The translations under genes were made by a program, and so were the position numbers. The notes under the pieces are model-generated. The model had not been told where the DNA came from. It made no database searches and saw only the letters and a program-made list of their open reading frames with translations. A stretch of 64,000 nt of DNA from Coriolopsis trogii (taxonomy: Eukaryota; Basidiomycota; Agaricomycetes; Polyporales; Polyporaceae), in contig JAHYIO010000039.1 of NCBI GenBank assembly GCA_020543525.1, positions 62,001-126,000 of the forward strand, written 5' to 3'. Shown here in pieces: positions 11,509 to 22,531 of this stretch. Positions within the stretch are counted from its first letter, which is position 1. Every line of letters begins with the position of its first letter.

Positions 11509-13770
11509 TCACATTTGAGAGGGGTTTCGCGTAGGCTTCAGGACGAGATTGAAACCACAAGCTTGGCAGACGTTACCATGCAACGCCGACACTACCAAAG
11601 AATTCTAAACACATATCCAGGACCGAATAAAGTAAAGTGAGGACTCACCTCGATTCGCCTTCGATCCAGCTCTGGTCGAACAGCACGCTCACGCGACTCG
11701 ACATGTCTCCGATCCCCACGCCCTCTCCTCTACTTTCCAGCGCAAGCCGCCGCAAAGCCTCGCACCCCACAATGCCACTGTCCAACTCCATCGAGACCTC
11801 CCCGTCCAGGTCCAGCTCTTCTGGAACGCGGCTGACACGACGACTCAAGATCGAGCCCACCTCGCTCCTCGTCTCCTCCGGTATGACACAGAGAGGCTGT
11901 CCATGCATGCGCATGTGCATGTCGATAGCCGTGCTGACCATCCCGGTCATCCCACCCGCGTCGTCCTCAGTCGACCCCCTGTCAGGTCCCAACCCACTCG
12001 TCTCGCCCACCTCCTCGTCCTCGATTTCAGGGACAGGAGTCAACATCGCACTTACCGCAGACTCGGACTCGGTTCCGGACAGGACCGACGCCGCGCTGTT
12101 CCTGAAGGCGAGCCCCAGACCGATCCCAAGCGCACGTGTCACTGCGTCGACGTCGAGTTTCCCGTCACCACCAGCGAGGTCGTCGAGGTCCCATGACTTG
12201 CATCTACCGGACTGGCCTGGAGACGCTACGGAGGCTGCAGAAGACTTGACGTTCCCGGCCGAGTTTTGAACGGAGTCCACGATAGGGCTAGACACCATGC
12301 CGTTCTGTATGGCTTTGAGGATCGTTGCAGATTTCTGGTCGCTTTGAGAGGCTGTGTCGAATCGCTCCGCAGATAGTCTCGAAGGTCCTTGACTAACTCG
12401 AAGCCTTGCAACCTGAAGCGCAGTAGTTTCCGTAGGCTTAGTGGCGAACAAGTAGTCGAAGAGCGTTGGCATATTTGATGGAGGGCTGCAGTGAGTTGGG
12501 CTGTGCAGCAGAGACTGAACGTTGACATGTTCCTGCTCGTTGTGCCAGTCGCGAGGGAGGACGACGCAGCTCTCGGGTCTCAGAGAAGGAGTGTATACCG
12601 GCTGAGGGACTGGGATGCTTGTAGCAACAGGAGAATGAAAGACGGCTATTGAGACAGAGGCAGGAGAAGAAAGGGCAGAGACAGCGCTGATAGTAAACAT
12701 GGAGGACGTGGTGGAGGTCACACACTGGCGTTTCCTCAGGTGCGCAAACGGCATAGCAGGTGTAGAGAGGGAGAGGTGTGCTGCAGTGCTCGCCGGAGAG
12801 GCCAGAGGAGTAAAGAAGGGAAGAGCTAGGAGTTACGAGAAGTCAGCATAGTGGAACGACGAGGCGACAAAGGGATGTGAGTACATAGATCTTCGGTAGA
12901 GGTAGACTTGTCCTGAGAGGAGGCGGACGACGAGAGGGATTGATCGTTGATGAGGAGCAATGGCGGCTTCAAGGAGGAGTCTTGAGAGAACGAGGACAAG
13001 ACTGGTTCCATGACTTGCATGAGTGTAGGGGAGTGTTCTTGATTGGAGAAGCGAACGGAGGAGTTGGGGAAGTGAGCTGGAGGGGGCAGCTGGAGGCGCG
13101 GCGGGGGCGAGGGGCAGATTCGGGGCATTACTGCAAAGTCGTTGGGATGTCTGTGCCTAGACCTGTCGCCACCAGATGCTGATAGATTGCGAGAGCGGGA
13201 GGAACTGCACGTTGCGCGAGACTTTGTGGAAATGGAGAGGAACCCAGAGCTTGGTTCTGTGGACCGAGTCGTTCTGGTAGAGCAGCCAAGATTTGGAGAA
13301 CTGTCGGGAGGTGTGTTTGCACGGCGAATGGTCTTTTGCAGCCTGCAGATGATGGTCGTCTCCCAGTCTGGTGACCCGAAGATGCCGACGAGGTAAGGAT
13401 GGAACGTCGACGACAGTGAGGACGAGAGAGAGGGCGAGGTAGCCGCTGTGGTAGCAATGTCAGTGGTATGGATCGAGTGTCCCCTCCGGAAGCGGAGGTA
13501 GGTGTATTTGAGGACGGCGAGGAGAGGAAAAGGGAGGAGAGTGAACGCGAGGACGAGGGGTTGGAACGTGTCCTCCGCGGCGGGCACGGGAGCGTCGTAG
13601 ACAGGAGCGGCAAGGACGACAAAGGGTATCGCAAGCATGACGAGAGCCAACATGGCGGATGATGAGAACAGCGTCGCCGTCGTCGTCGTCGGCGGCGGGC
13701 GCAAGTCGAACGGTGTGACAGGTGATGAGACACGACGGGTCACAGGCACGTGCGCGGAGGTCGCGGTCAC
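11509..13770 (-). CDS. Hypothetical membrane protein, about 700 aa
   Basis: Exon one (12885-13770) encodes two hydrophobic segments near the N-terminus: LALVMLAIPFVVLAA around residue 45 and PLVLAFTLLPFPLLAVLKYT around residue 75. Long Ser/Pro-rich low-complexity sequence follows. Exon two starts at 12825 after a phase-1 intron and continues with ALGIGLGLAFRNSAASVLSG and a Glu-rich segment. Two ends are possible. Read straight through, exon two stops at 11645. Splicing from the GTGAGC at 11692 to the acceptor at 11605 instead adds a 32-codon exon (11509-11604) with CQACGFNLVLKP, a CxxC pair typical of a zinc ribbon end; I prefer this second model. No family is recognised. A 145-bp divergent promoter separates it from the membrane protein at 13916. 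Confidence 0.6.
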
Positions 13771-13915
13771 GGGACAGCCTCGACTGAGCTGCGACTGACA
13801 GCCTCGTCTGGGGCTGACACTCGTCCACGTCCCACAAATACTGCGCGCGCCATGTCCGCTCAGCGTGTCCTCGCTCGCCCGCCCTCGTCCTCACGCCAGG
13901 CCCGGTACTCGTGCG
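13771..13915. promoter_or_regulatory. Divergent promoter between two membrane-protein genes
   Basis: Only 145 bp lie between the start codons of the leftward gene (13770) and the rightward gene (13916). No TATA box is obvious. Such spacing suggests shared control of the pair. Confidence 0.45.
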
Positions 13916-15055
13916 ATGGCTGCCCCACACCCTGCCGCCCACGCTGCGCTCACGTCCGAGTCGCCCATCCCATCCGTCGAACACGCCCCTCCCCCAGTCG
14001 ACCCCTGGCACTCGGGTCCAACCGAGCTGTCCTCCAAGCATCCCAACGCTGTCAACTATGCTATCTCCGCCGGCGGTGTCCTTCTCGGTGTCGCCTTCAT
14101 CACCACCTTTGCCCTCATCTGTCGCTGGCGCAAACGCAGAAGACAGCAGGACCTCGATGATCAGATCGACGAGCGCATCCGCGAAAAGTCCCTCTCTCGT
14201 CTCGAAGCAAACCGTGCACACTCTCTCCCCAAGCTCCCTGCCGCCGCCATGACGAGCGAGCACTCTCTCGCCCATACTCTTCCCCAGCTTGGTGCCATCT
14301 CTACGTCGGCCAGCCCCCAGCGGTCGTCAAACGACCGACACGTCCGCTCCTCTCCTCCCCGCTCTCGAGGAGGGGCCATTTCCTCGCGCTCTGCTGCTCG
14401 CACTCACTCTGCCTCGCGTCCTCCTCTACGCTCCGACATCACTCGTCCTCCCCTGGATCCCGCGGCCGGCCCACCTCCGCCCTCGGCTCACTATCTCCCT
14501 TACGCTTACGATGCAGTCATGTCCCGCCCCCAGGCCAGCTCTCGTGCGCTTGGGATGGGCATCATAGTCGCCGCCAACACCGCTGGCTCTCTTGGCTGTC
14601 CCTCGCCAACGCCGTCTACGCCGTCGCTCGTGTTCTCTCCTCCTGGCACGGCCTCTTCCCTTCCAGGCTCTCCTGCGCCTCCCGAGGACGCGTTAGCAAC
14701 CATCCTCAACCCGATCGCTGAGCCGGCGATAGCCATCGATCACGGGCCCAGTCCCGCTCTTGAGAGCTCCCTCGCACACATGCAAGTCTCCCCTCTAGTC
14801 CACGGCGGATCTCCCTCTTCCACCTCCTCGCCTCCCCTGAGAGGTCCGCGTGCGAAAGGCGTCAAGTCCGCTCGCGTCATCGTGCCGCCTCCAGTCATAC
14901 AGACTCCAGCGGCCGAGGGCGGCCAGGGAGAAAAGTGGTTCACAGAGGTGGACTGGTTCGGCGCAGATGGGCCGCTTGCCTTTGTCAATCAGGGTGGCTC
15001 AAGCTTTGAGACGAGCTTCAACGGGTGGTCCAGGAACACGAGTGCCCGAGAATGA
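13916..15055 (+). CDS. Single-pass membrane protein, 379 aa, unknown function
   Basis: Uninterrupted frame starting MAAPHPAAHAALTSESPIPS. One strong transmembrane helix lies near residues 50-70 (ISAGGVLLGVAFITTFALIC) and is followed at once by RWRKRRRQQ, the positive-inside rule for a type I or III topology with a long cytoplasmic tail. The tail is rich in Ser, Pro and Arg and ends with a conserved-looking patch, EKWFTEVDWFGADGPLAF. There is no classical signal peptide. This shape (short outside, one helix, disordered tail) is common in mushroom proteins of unknown role. Intronless, unlike most neighbours. Confidence 0.7.
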   Translation: MAAPHPAAHAALTSESPIPSVEHAPPPVDPWHSGPTELSSKHPNAVNYAISAGGVLLGVAFITTFALICRWRKRRRQQDLDDQIDERIREKSLSRLEANRAHSLPKLPAAAMTSEHSLAHTLPQLGAISTSASPQRSSNDRHVRSSPPRSRGGAISSRSAARTHSASRPPLRSDITRPPLDPAAGPPPPSAHYLPYAYDAVMSRPQASSRALGMGIIVAANTAGSLGCPSPTPSTPSLVFSPPGTASSLPGSPAPPEDALATILNPIAEPAIAIDHGPSPALESSLAHMQVSPLVHGGSPSSTSSPPLRGPRAKGVKSARVIVPPPVIQTPAAEGGQGEKWFTEVDWFGADGPLAFVNQGGSSFETSFNGWSRNTSARE

Positions 15056-15217
15056 TGACGACGATGTAACACGATCCCCGACTTCAAATTGTAGCGAATT
15101 TTGGATCGTTATGTGGTAGATACATTGGTGCAAGAAGACCGTCAAGACGTGAAGAGACTGTTTCGATAGCATCAGACATCGGTATAGGACTTGAGCTCAA
15201 ACTCGACAGTGCACAAG

Positions 15218-15608
15218 CTATAAACCGGGCCCGCGCCAATAGAAAGGGCGGATCCGATTGACATGAGGTGGCATGGGCAAGTCGTAGTCGATGAGCGCGC
15301 CCTGGGCCTTGCCATTGGGGGATTCGAACATGAGGATAGTGTTGACGTTGACATCGCCGTGAAGCGTGTCGGCTTCTTCATACAGCCTCTGATGGGCTGC
15401 ATGTGCGGGTCAATGATGAGGGTGGAATAGAGACGATGGGGAGGATGATAGTACCCTTCATCGCGTCCATCATGACTGTAACGAGCTGCAGAGGGGTATC
15501 AAAGTCACAGATGCCCTTGGGCGAGACCTTGCGGAGCCGTGCAGGACGAGCTTTGTTCGTCTTGGCCATCCTCGAGTCGGGAATCGAGCGCTGTGTGTCG
15601 TCGGACAT
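15218..15608 (-). CDS. Mini FunK1 kinase remnant B (catalytic Asp kept)
   Basis: FunK1 is a kinase family expanded in mushrooms. This gene begins MSDDTQRSIPDSRM. After a 57-nt intron whose removal restores frame, it reads AHQRLYEEADTLHGDVNVNT, the FunK1 catalytic loop with H-G-D in place of H-R-D, then GKAQGALIDYDLPM, where DYD stands for the metal-binding DFG. It stops soon after (WRGPGL). The ATP-binding N-lobe and the rest of the C-lobe are absent, so about 110 aa remain of a family usually several hundred aa long. The conserved lead-in PARLRKVS...CDFDTPLQLV matches the region just before the loop in FunK1. Such a fragment is unlikely to be an active kinase alone. Confidence 0.65.
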
Positions 15609-15973
15609 GAGTGCGTGATGGCGTGTACATAGTCCTTGCAGTTACATACATACCATACTACATGTGTTCACTGTTCAGCCACCGACGCGTGTCGCGATTT
15701 CCCACGCCTGCTTTATCTCACTTCCTCTGTATGTAGATCTCCCTCAGCTCCTCACCCGCCAGGAGCTTCGAAAGATGTTGGTTGGTCGAATGGGTCACGC
15801 TCACAAGGCACACAGACCAGCGTGTTGTGTTGATGATTATCAAAGTACCGAGTGCAATCGTACAGTCGCGAGTAATAGAACAACTTGGGATACTAGTATA
15901 AGACTAAGTATCTCGTTGGCGTCAGGGACGGTGCAGGAGATGAGCATATATTGAGCACATACCAAAGCACGGG
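15609..15973. other. Spacer between the two mini-FunK1 genes
   Basis: No gene seen. The part next to the start of copy B (about 15675-15725) repeats the flank of copy A (about 16398-16440): both contain GTTCAGCCACCGACGCGT followed by CACGCCTGCTTTA or a near match. The duplication therefore took the promoter region along. Confidence 0.55.
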
Positions 15974-16356
15974 CTATCTAAGGCCAGGTCCGCGCCAACC
16001 AGGGCCCCGAATACGGTGGGGTTGGATGGGCATGTCGTAGTCAATGAGCGCGCCCTGGGCCTTGCCATCGGGGGTTTCGAGAATGAGGACAGTGTTGATG
16101 CTGATACTGCCATGAAGTGTTCCTGCCTGATTATACAGGATGAGCCAAGCTGTATACAGGTCAACGATGGGGCTGAAGCAGAGGCGACGAAGAGGATGGT
16201 ACCGAGCGACGCCTCCATGATGAGTGTGGTAAGCTGGAGAGGGGTCTCGAAGTCGCAGAGGCTCTGGAGCGAGACCTCGCGGAGTCGTGCGGGACGACGT
16301 CTGGCTGCGCTCGCCGTATTTGTCTCGGAGCTCGACGGCTGCTTGTCGTCGCTCAT
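15974..16356 (-). CDS. Mini FunK1 kinase remnant A (catalytic Asp lost)
   Basis: Tandem paralogue of the gene at 15218-15608, with the same start (MSDD), the same lead-in (RPARLREVS...CDFETPLQLT), and an intron at the same place. After splicing it reads AWLILYNQAGTLHGSISINT, then GKAQGALIDYDMPI, and ends WRGPGLR. The catalytic aspartate of the loop (D in LHGDV) is serine here (LHGSI), so this copy should be catalytically dead even if it folded. About 108 aa. It could be a decaying duplicate or a pseudokinase-like decoy; the sequence cannot tell which. Confidence 0.65.
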
Positions 16357-16487
16357 CGTCTTCTTCGTCGGTGCAGGGAGAGAGAGGGGGAGAGCAGTTC
16401 AGCCACCGACGCGTTTGACGCCGACGCCTGCTTTAGTATATTCTACTTATCTTGCTTCCTCTCCTCTTTCTCTGCTTTTCCTCCTTT

Positions 16488-16515
16488 TCCTCCTCCTCCT
16501 CCTCCTCCTCCTCCA
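16488..16515 (+). repeat. TCC microsatellite upstream of ATG7
   Basis: About nine uninterrupted TCC triplets in a longer pyrimidine tract, ending CAG about 50 bp before the ATG7 start. The tract may act as a promoter pyrimidine element or as the 3' end of a leader intron. Confidence 0.7.
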
Positions 16516-16567
16516 GAAATCCCTCTTTCCAACATTTGGCATCCTCCTCACGAACACGACCACCGGA

Positions 16568-19173
16568 ATGACGATCGTCCAGTTTGCCCCATTCCAGTCA
16601 CTCGTCCAACCTGCATTCTGGCATGCCCTCACCGATCTCAAGATAGACGTCCTCCGCCTCTCAGACGAGACTCTTCCCGTCACCGCCTCCTACTCATCAG
16701 GTCGCGCCGTCAAAGATCGCGAAACAGGTCAGGACATCGCCCTCGGTTGTAATCTCTCTATCAGCGGCGATGCTTTCACAAAGTCCCCTCAGTCCGTGCA
16801 CCTTCAATCCCAGTTTCTCAATCACGTCTCTCATTGCGTCCGCCCTCAGAACTCCCCACAACGCTATTCCTACTGTCGGCTCGTTCAAGAACTACAACAC
16901 CATCGAGGACTTCAAGAATGCCGACAAGACCGCCCTCTTCAATCAGCTCTCAGACGAGATCTGGAACAGCATCGTCCAAGACAAGTCCACCGCGCAGCTC
17001 ACCCGCTTTCTCCTCATCACCTTTGCGGACCTCAAGAAATATAAATATTTCTATTGGTTCGCCTTCCCTGCCTTTGTCGCCAAACCCGCATGGGAGATCG
17101 ACGGTGAATGGACTCCGGCAGATACTGCCCTTAGCTCACAAACAGTAAGCCATCCGAATTCTCTCTGTTCGCGATCCGCTTGCCTCTTGCAGTCATATCG
17201 TATCAGCTCCTGTGCGTGTGTGCGCGCCGTAGATTTGTCCAAGTACTTCGCACCGATCGCGCCATGCCACTCATTCATGCGTGCTTTCTAAGCACATTCG
17301 GCGACCTCCCATAGCCTGAGCTCGCTCCCAGTTTGATGGTGTTATCACATACTCCCCAATGACAGCATGGCTTGAATCGCAGCCGTCTGAAGTGAAATGT
17401 CTTTCTTACAAACTTCTTCTCGCCTACTAGCTATCGGCAATACAAGCACAGCTCAATGCATCACCCCGACCCTTCTTCCTCGTCCGCACCATTGACAACC
17501 AAACTACCATTGCTCCAGTCGAAGAATACTCCTCGTTCTTCGCTAATGTACCACCCGACCAACGCATGATCGGCTTTGTAGATCCCTCTGCCCTCCCGAC
17601 TAACCCTGGCTGGCCTCTTCGTAATTTACTCGCGTACCTCCTCGCTCTGTACCCTGAGACCGCCAAGGGCGTTCGCATCCTCTGCTGGCGCGACTTGGAG
17701 CCATCCACGACCGGATGGAAGAGCCGATTCGGTGTCCTCAAACAGGGCGCTGGTGACGCCGCCGCGATCACTGCGAAACCCTCAGCTGTGGGTTGGGAGA
17801 AGAACATCCAGGGCAAGCTGGGTGCACGGGTAGCCGACCTCGCGCCAATGATGGACCCCACGAGGTACGATCATTGGTTCACAGACGTGAGCGCAAGCGA
17901 CGATTGACACTGACGGACAAGGATAGACTTGCAGACCAGGCCGTTGACCTCAACCTCAAACTCATGCGATGGCGTATCCTTCCCGCACTCGACCTCGAGA
18001 AAGTGGCCAACACACGTTGTCTCTTGCTTGGGGCGGGTACGTTGGGTTGTTACGTCGCGCGCACCCTCATGGTACGTTCGCAAGTCTTGTACGTATACTG
18101 CAATGCTGATCTTGACGGCTCGGGACAGGGATGGGGCGTGCGCACGATCACGTTTGTCGACTCTGCGCGCGTGTCGTTCTCCAATCCTGTGCGCCAGCCT
18201 CTGTTCGACTTTGAGGATTGTTTGAACGGCGGAAAGCCCAAGGCCGCCTGTGCGGCAGAGAAGCTCAAGAAGATCTTCCCTGGAGTCGTGCGTGCACAAT
18301 TTTGATCCTTCTGCTCATGTCACTCACTTGATATACAGAACGCCACAGGCCATAACCTCAGCATCCCGATGCCCGGACACCCCATCCCTCCTCCCTCTGT
18401 GGAGCAAGCAAAGAAAGACGTTGCGACGCTCGAGAAGCTGATCGATGAGCACGACGTCATCTTCCTGTTGATGGACTCGCGCGAGAGCCGCTGGCTGCCA
18501 ACCGTCCTGGGCGCAGCTAAGGGCAAGATCGTCATGAACGCCGCGCTCGGCTTTGATACTTTCCTCGTCATGCGCCACGGCGCGCGGACTCCTTCCGCAG
18601 ACGGGAAGAGGCTCGGATGCTACTACTGCAACGACATCGTCGCCCCTTCAGACGTGCGTATCCTCTCTCATTCGCGCACCGAACGATGACTGTGCTGACA
18701 TAGCCGCCGTGTGACAGTCGCTCACAGACAGGACGCTGGACCAGATGTGCACGGTGACTCGGCCGGGTCTGGCGTCGATCGCGGCCTCTACCGCAGTCGA
18801 GCTGCTCGTGTCGATGCTCCAGCACCCCGATGGTGTCCGCGCGCCTGCACCCCCCGTACAGTCGAACACTTCCGACGCGCCGTCTTCGACGTCCGCGCAC
18901 GAGAGCATTCTCGGGGTCATCCCGCACCAGCTGCGCGGGTTCCTCGCGCAGTTCCGGAACGTGCCGATCGTGGGCGCGGCATACGACCGGTGCACGGGCT
19001 GCAGCGAGACGGTGCTGGAGGCGTACGAGAAGGAGGGGTTCGAGATGCTCCTGAAGGCATTCAACGACACCGAGTTCTTGCCGGAGCTGACCGGGCTGAA
19101 GAAGATGTACGAGGAGACCCAAGCTGCGCTGGAGAACGACGATCTCGTGGACGGGGAAGAGGACGACTTCTGA
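16568..19173 (+). CDS. ATG7: Autophagy E1-like enzyme Atg7, about 675 aa
   Basis: Atg7 activates Atg12 and Atg8 with ATP and passes them to Atg10 and Atg3. Seven exons run from [20 protein letters not shown] to a C-terminus ending in acidic residues. Landmarks: N-terminal [15 protein letters not shown] and [16 protein letters not shown]; the ATP-binding [43 protein letters not shown]-type [14 protein letters not shown]; and the catalytic cysteine in [11 protein letters not shown]. The first intron needs a weak GTCCGT donor at 16792 to keep frame. The second intron (17145-17430) is 286 nt, five times the local norm. The gene converges on the monooxygenase ending at 19355. Confidence 0.95.
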
Positions 19174-19354
19174 AGAAGGTTGCGCTCACTGAAGATTGAA
19201 GAGCAGCTGGCTGAGAAGTATGATTGCTGGATCTGTACGTTACAATGTATCGCTGTATGTTCCGAGTAGAAGGATATCGCGCTGTAGCAGGTGATACCAC
19301 AATGTAGCCTCCATACCCTTCTCCAATATCCATGTATGAATTGTGCTGTGTTCA

Positions 19355-21535
19355 TCAACTGTTGTACACGGTAGTTGTGACGCTTTGACACTGCACACCA
19401 AACGATCCCTCATCCTCACTCGTCCGTTCCTCAACCGTCTCCTCGATCCTCATGCCCGCCAACAACGACGCCATGCTCTCCATCGCCGGCGGCTCGCTGC
19501 CAAACCCGCCCGGGCCCAGCACAGGACTCGCGCCGGGCGTGCTCGCGTTCAAGTGGCTCTTCTCGTCCAGCACGCCCCACGTTTGCCACCAGTCGTCCGC
19601 CTCATCCTCCGGGTCGTACCCGAAGATGGTCTCCACAGCCTCGACCATCTGCTCGCTCTCCACCTCGCCGTGCGCGAGCGTGGAGATGCCCTTCTCCGCC
19701 CGGACGCGCAGATCGCGGTCCCTCGCTTCGGCGAGGCCCGGGGGGAGCGCGACCGCGAAGATGTTGCCCATGGAGGACTGGACGACGCGCCGGACGCGCT
19801 CCTTTCGCAGGCTCTCGAACGCGCGCAGGAAGGGGGTCACTTGCCAGTGCTGGTGCACGTGCGAGAAGATCCGCCCGAACACGGCCGCGTCGCCTGTGGC
19901 CATGCCGAATGCGTATATCGACCCGGCCTGTGTTCCCGTCCAATGAGCACACGGAAAGGATGGGGGAGGGGGGAGGGGACTCACCGCGATGGGATGCGCG
20001 GCGTCGCCCGTGACGACAATCCGCCCGCAGGGGTGGACCCATTCGTCGAGCGTTGGTCGCTCGATCAAGGGCACAGACGTGGTGTGTGTTGCGTGGGCCG
20101 CAAACCGCAGAAGCCTATTGAGCCCAGTGTTGATGAGCGGGCCAAATGAAAACAGAGATGAGAGAGCGCAGACGGAAATCGGACGCACCTGGGGTCTCCG
20201 TTCTTGATCGCGTTCAGTAGATACTCCTTGTTGGTCGTGTCGGGCCAGAGAGCCGTGTCGTACCGCGGCACGTAGATGCACATCCCGAAAAGCTCTTCGC
20301 CCACCGGTACCGCCTTCTACATAGTCTCATACTTGATATTTCCGCTATACGCGAGTGGACGACCGGGCACTCACCATCGGGTACAACATCGCACCATAGC
20401 CTGGTCCGAACCATGTGAAGACCTTGCCCTGAGCGCGCACAAGGGACTCTAGCGGTCAGAGGGACGAGCCGAACCGCGCAGATCCAACGGAAGGAACTAG
20501 ACTCACATTCCTCCGCAAGTCCTCCAAAAACTTTCTATCTTCCTCTCCCGGGACGTTCTTCTCTGGCACCGTCACGCTGCGCCCAGGTAACCCTGTCAGC
20601 CAGCCACACACAGACGAGAGAACACGTACTTGAGCATCTGCATCCCGGTCGGCTGCGCCTGCTCCTTGCTTTCCTGCGCCGCGAGCATCGTCGGCCTGCA
20701 TATATGTGCATATACATCCGAGTCCAAATGGCCGTCCGCGCCAACGATGACGTCCCCCCGCACGACCTCCCCAGAGGCGAGCGTCACTCCCGGCCGCTTC
20801 TCATCCGGATGGACGGCGGTAACTTGGTTCTTGAACCGCAGGGTCGCGCCATGCTCGAGCGCGGACTCGGCGAGTACCTTACGAAGCGCTCCGTACTACG
20901 TAGCGCGAGACGAGAGATATGAGGATGAATGTGCGAGAGGCGGAGGAGAGTCTGACCTGCAGGAGAAGAAAGTCGCCCCCTGTCTCGTCGAGCACGTCTT
21001 CCTCCCACTCGTGCTCGCTCACGATCGCACCAGAGTCGTCTGCCAGCCGAAGGGGAAGCGCTACGTGAGATCACCGACGCGTCTACTTTCGAATAGGTCA
21101 AAGCAAAGGGGACGTACAAGAGGCGAAGAGGGTGCCGTTGGCCTTGACGGAGCACTGCCGGAGCCGCTGCTCCATCCCCCAGCGATAATACACCTTTGTC
21201 GAGTTTGGCGGGATCCTGCATCCATCACCGAGGTCAGTCTGCAAGAAACATAGCGAAATCAGTATGTGTTCGTGCTCAGTGTATCCTCAAGGCCCAGACC
21301 GAGAGACGAGGAGGCTACGAAAACGGAAAGGAAAAAGAAACGCACCCCCTCGAAAGGATCGGTCGAGTCGAAGACGGTCACATTGTGTCCGACGCGGGTG
21401 AGGGCGATAGCGGTGGAGAGGCCGCATATGGAGCCTCCGACGATGATAAAGTCGAGAGGGAGCAGGTCGGGATTGCGCTTTGTACGAGGGTTTCATTCAG
21501 TCGATCAGTCTTTGAGTAGACGGGACATACTTGCC
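19355..21535 (-). CDS. FAD-dependent monooxygenase (aromatic hydroxylase type), 5' end unresolved
   Basis: The N-terminal dinucleotide fold reads LDFIIVGGSICGLSTAIALT, followed by EHGATLRFKNQVTAVHPDE, the FAD-contact GADGHLDSDV, and the late motif GRIVVTGDAAHPI, then AGSIYAFGMATGDAAVFGR. This order is that of class A flavoprotein hydroxylases (PHBH fold, close to 2,6-dihydroxypyridine or salicylate hydroxylase types), which use NAD(P)H and oxygen. The gene has about nine exons and a roughly 100-residue tail after the last motif. The first solid exon begins with RNPDLLPL at about 21482. A preceding in-frame piece, LRPKWQ, ends at about 21535, and the true ATG is further upstream or in an exon I could not place. 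Substrate is unknown. Confidence 0.8.
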
Positions 21536-22531
21536 ATTTCGGTCGGAGGTGAGTATCAAGAGATGGGTATAGTGTTTGTCTTCAACCACGGCGGGGGAAA
21601 AGGCGTCGTGGCGAAAAGGGAGAGGGTATCGTCTGGGTAGTAGAGAGGTGGAGAGGGATGGTCACCCGGGGTGCGTAGGGGAGAAGAGCGGGCGAGGTCG
21701 GCCGGAAGAGGGTGATATATGTTGCGGGAGGAGGGCACCGGCGAGTAAGAAAGGTTAGAACGGTTCTGGCTGGAGGCAACTGGATCGACGATTCTGAACA
21801 AACTGAGACCGATCAGTAAGTGCGCGGAAGCGGCTGAGAATGGACCCTGGTGGCCAGTACGACTGCTGCACTCCGTAGTCCATACTGGATTTGCGTTTCT
21901 GGGCATCAGTATCTCAGCTGTTCCGACTACGGTACTTGTCACCAGCTGAATCTCCTGGAGGGATGAGTGTCACACTGAGAAGAGTGAGTAATTGGAGGAG
22001 AGAACGATTGCATCCGAGTCCGCTAGAACCGGAAAGGAACGAAGTACACAGAAAAGAGGGTTGCGATCCAGGCACCTGCAGTCTGGTAAAAGAGATTAGT
22101 AAGTAACCTATTCGACGCATGCCCTGATCGCATGGGCCGATATGGCCAATGCGGGACTGACCAGGACTGACCAGGGCTACCATCAGCCCGGTGTGCCCTT
22201 GAGGCTAAATCATACATGTCTTGGGCTTGAGCCTGAGTATCTCGAGTGCCTGTACCGGTTCATCGTAGACCAATCGCGTATCGTCAAGGACAATGAAAGA
22301 CAGTCTGAGACTCTGAGTCAGTACATGAGCCCAACACATTTAGAGTAAGTACTTACCCTTACTTACCACAAAGTAGTCATCGTCGGGTGTTGTGTTGGCG
22401 ACGCTGCAAATCCGTCCGAACACGTGGGCGCGCCTCGTATACACGTGACATATCTCAGGCGCGACTCGAGCGAGACGTCGGCGTCGTCTCCCTCGACGAG
22501 GACGGCGACTTGGACAACTTGCTCGACGCCG
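21536..22531. other. Intergenic region between divergent genes
   Basis: About 1 kb between the monooxygenase and the acid phosphatase, which are transcribed apart. It should contain both promoters and probably the first exon of the monooxygenase. Minus-strand frames here (for example 21556-21942) show no recognised motif. Confidence 0.5.

Noticed and set aside
12826..14275. Long frames on opposite strands around 13-14 kb
   Set aside because: Only one strand at each place makes sense with splice sites and membrane segments; the others are side effects of GC-rich coding.
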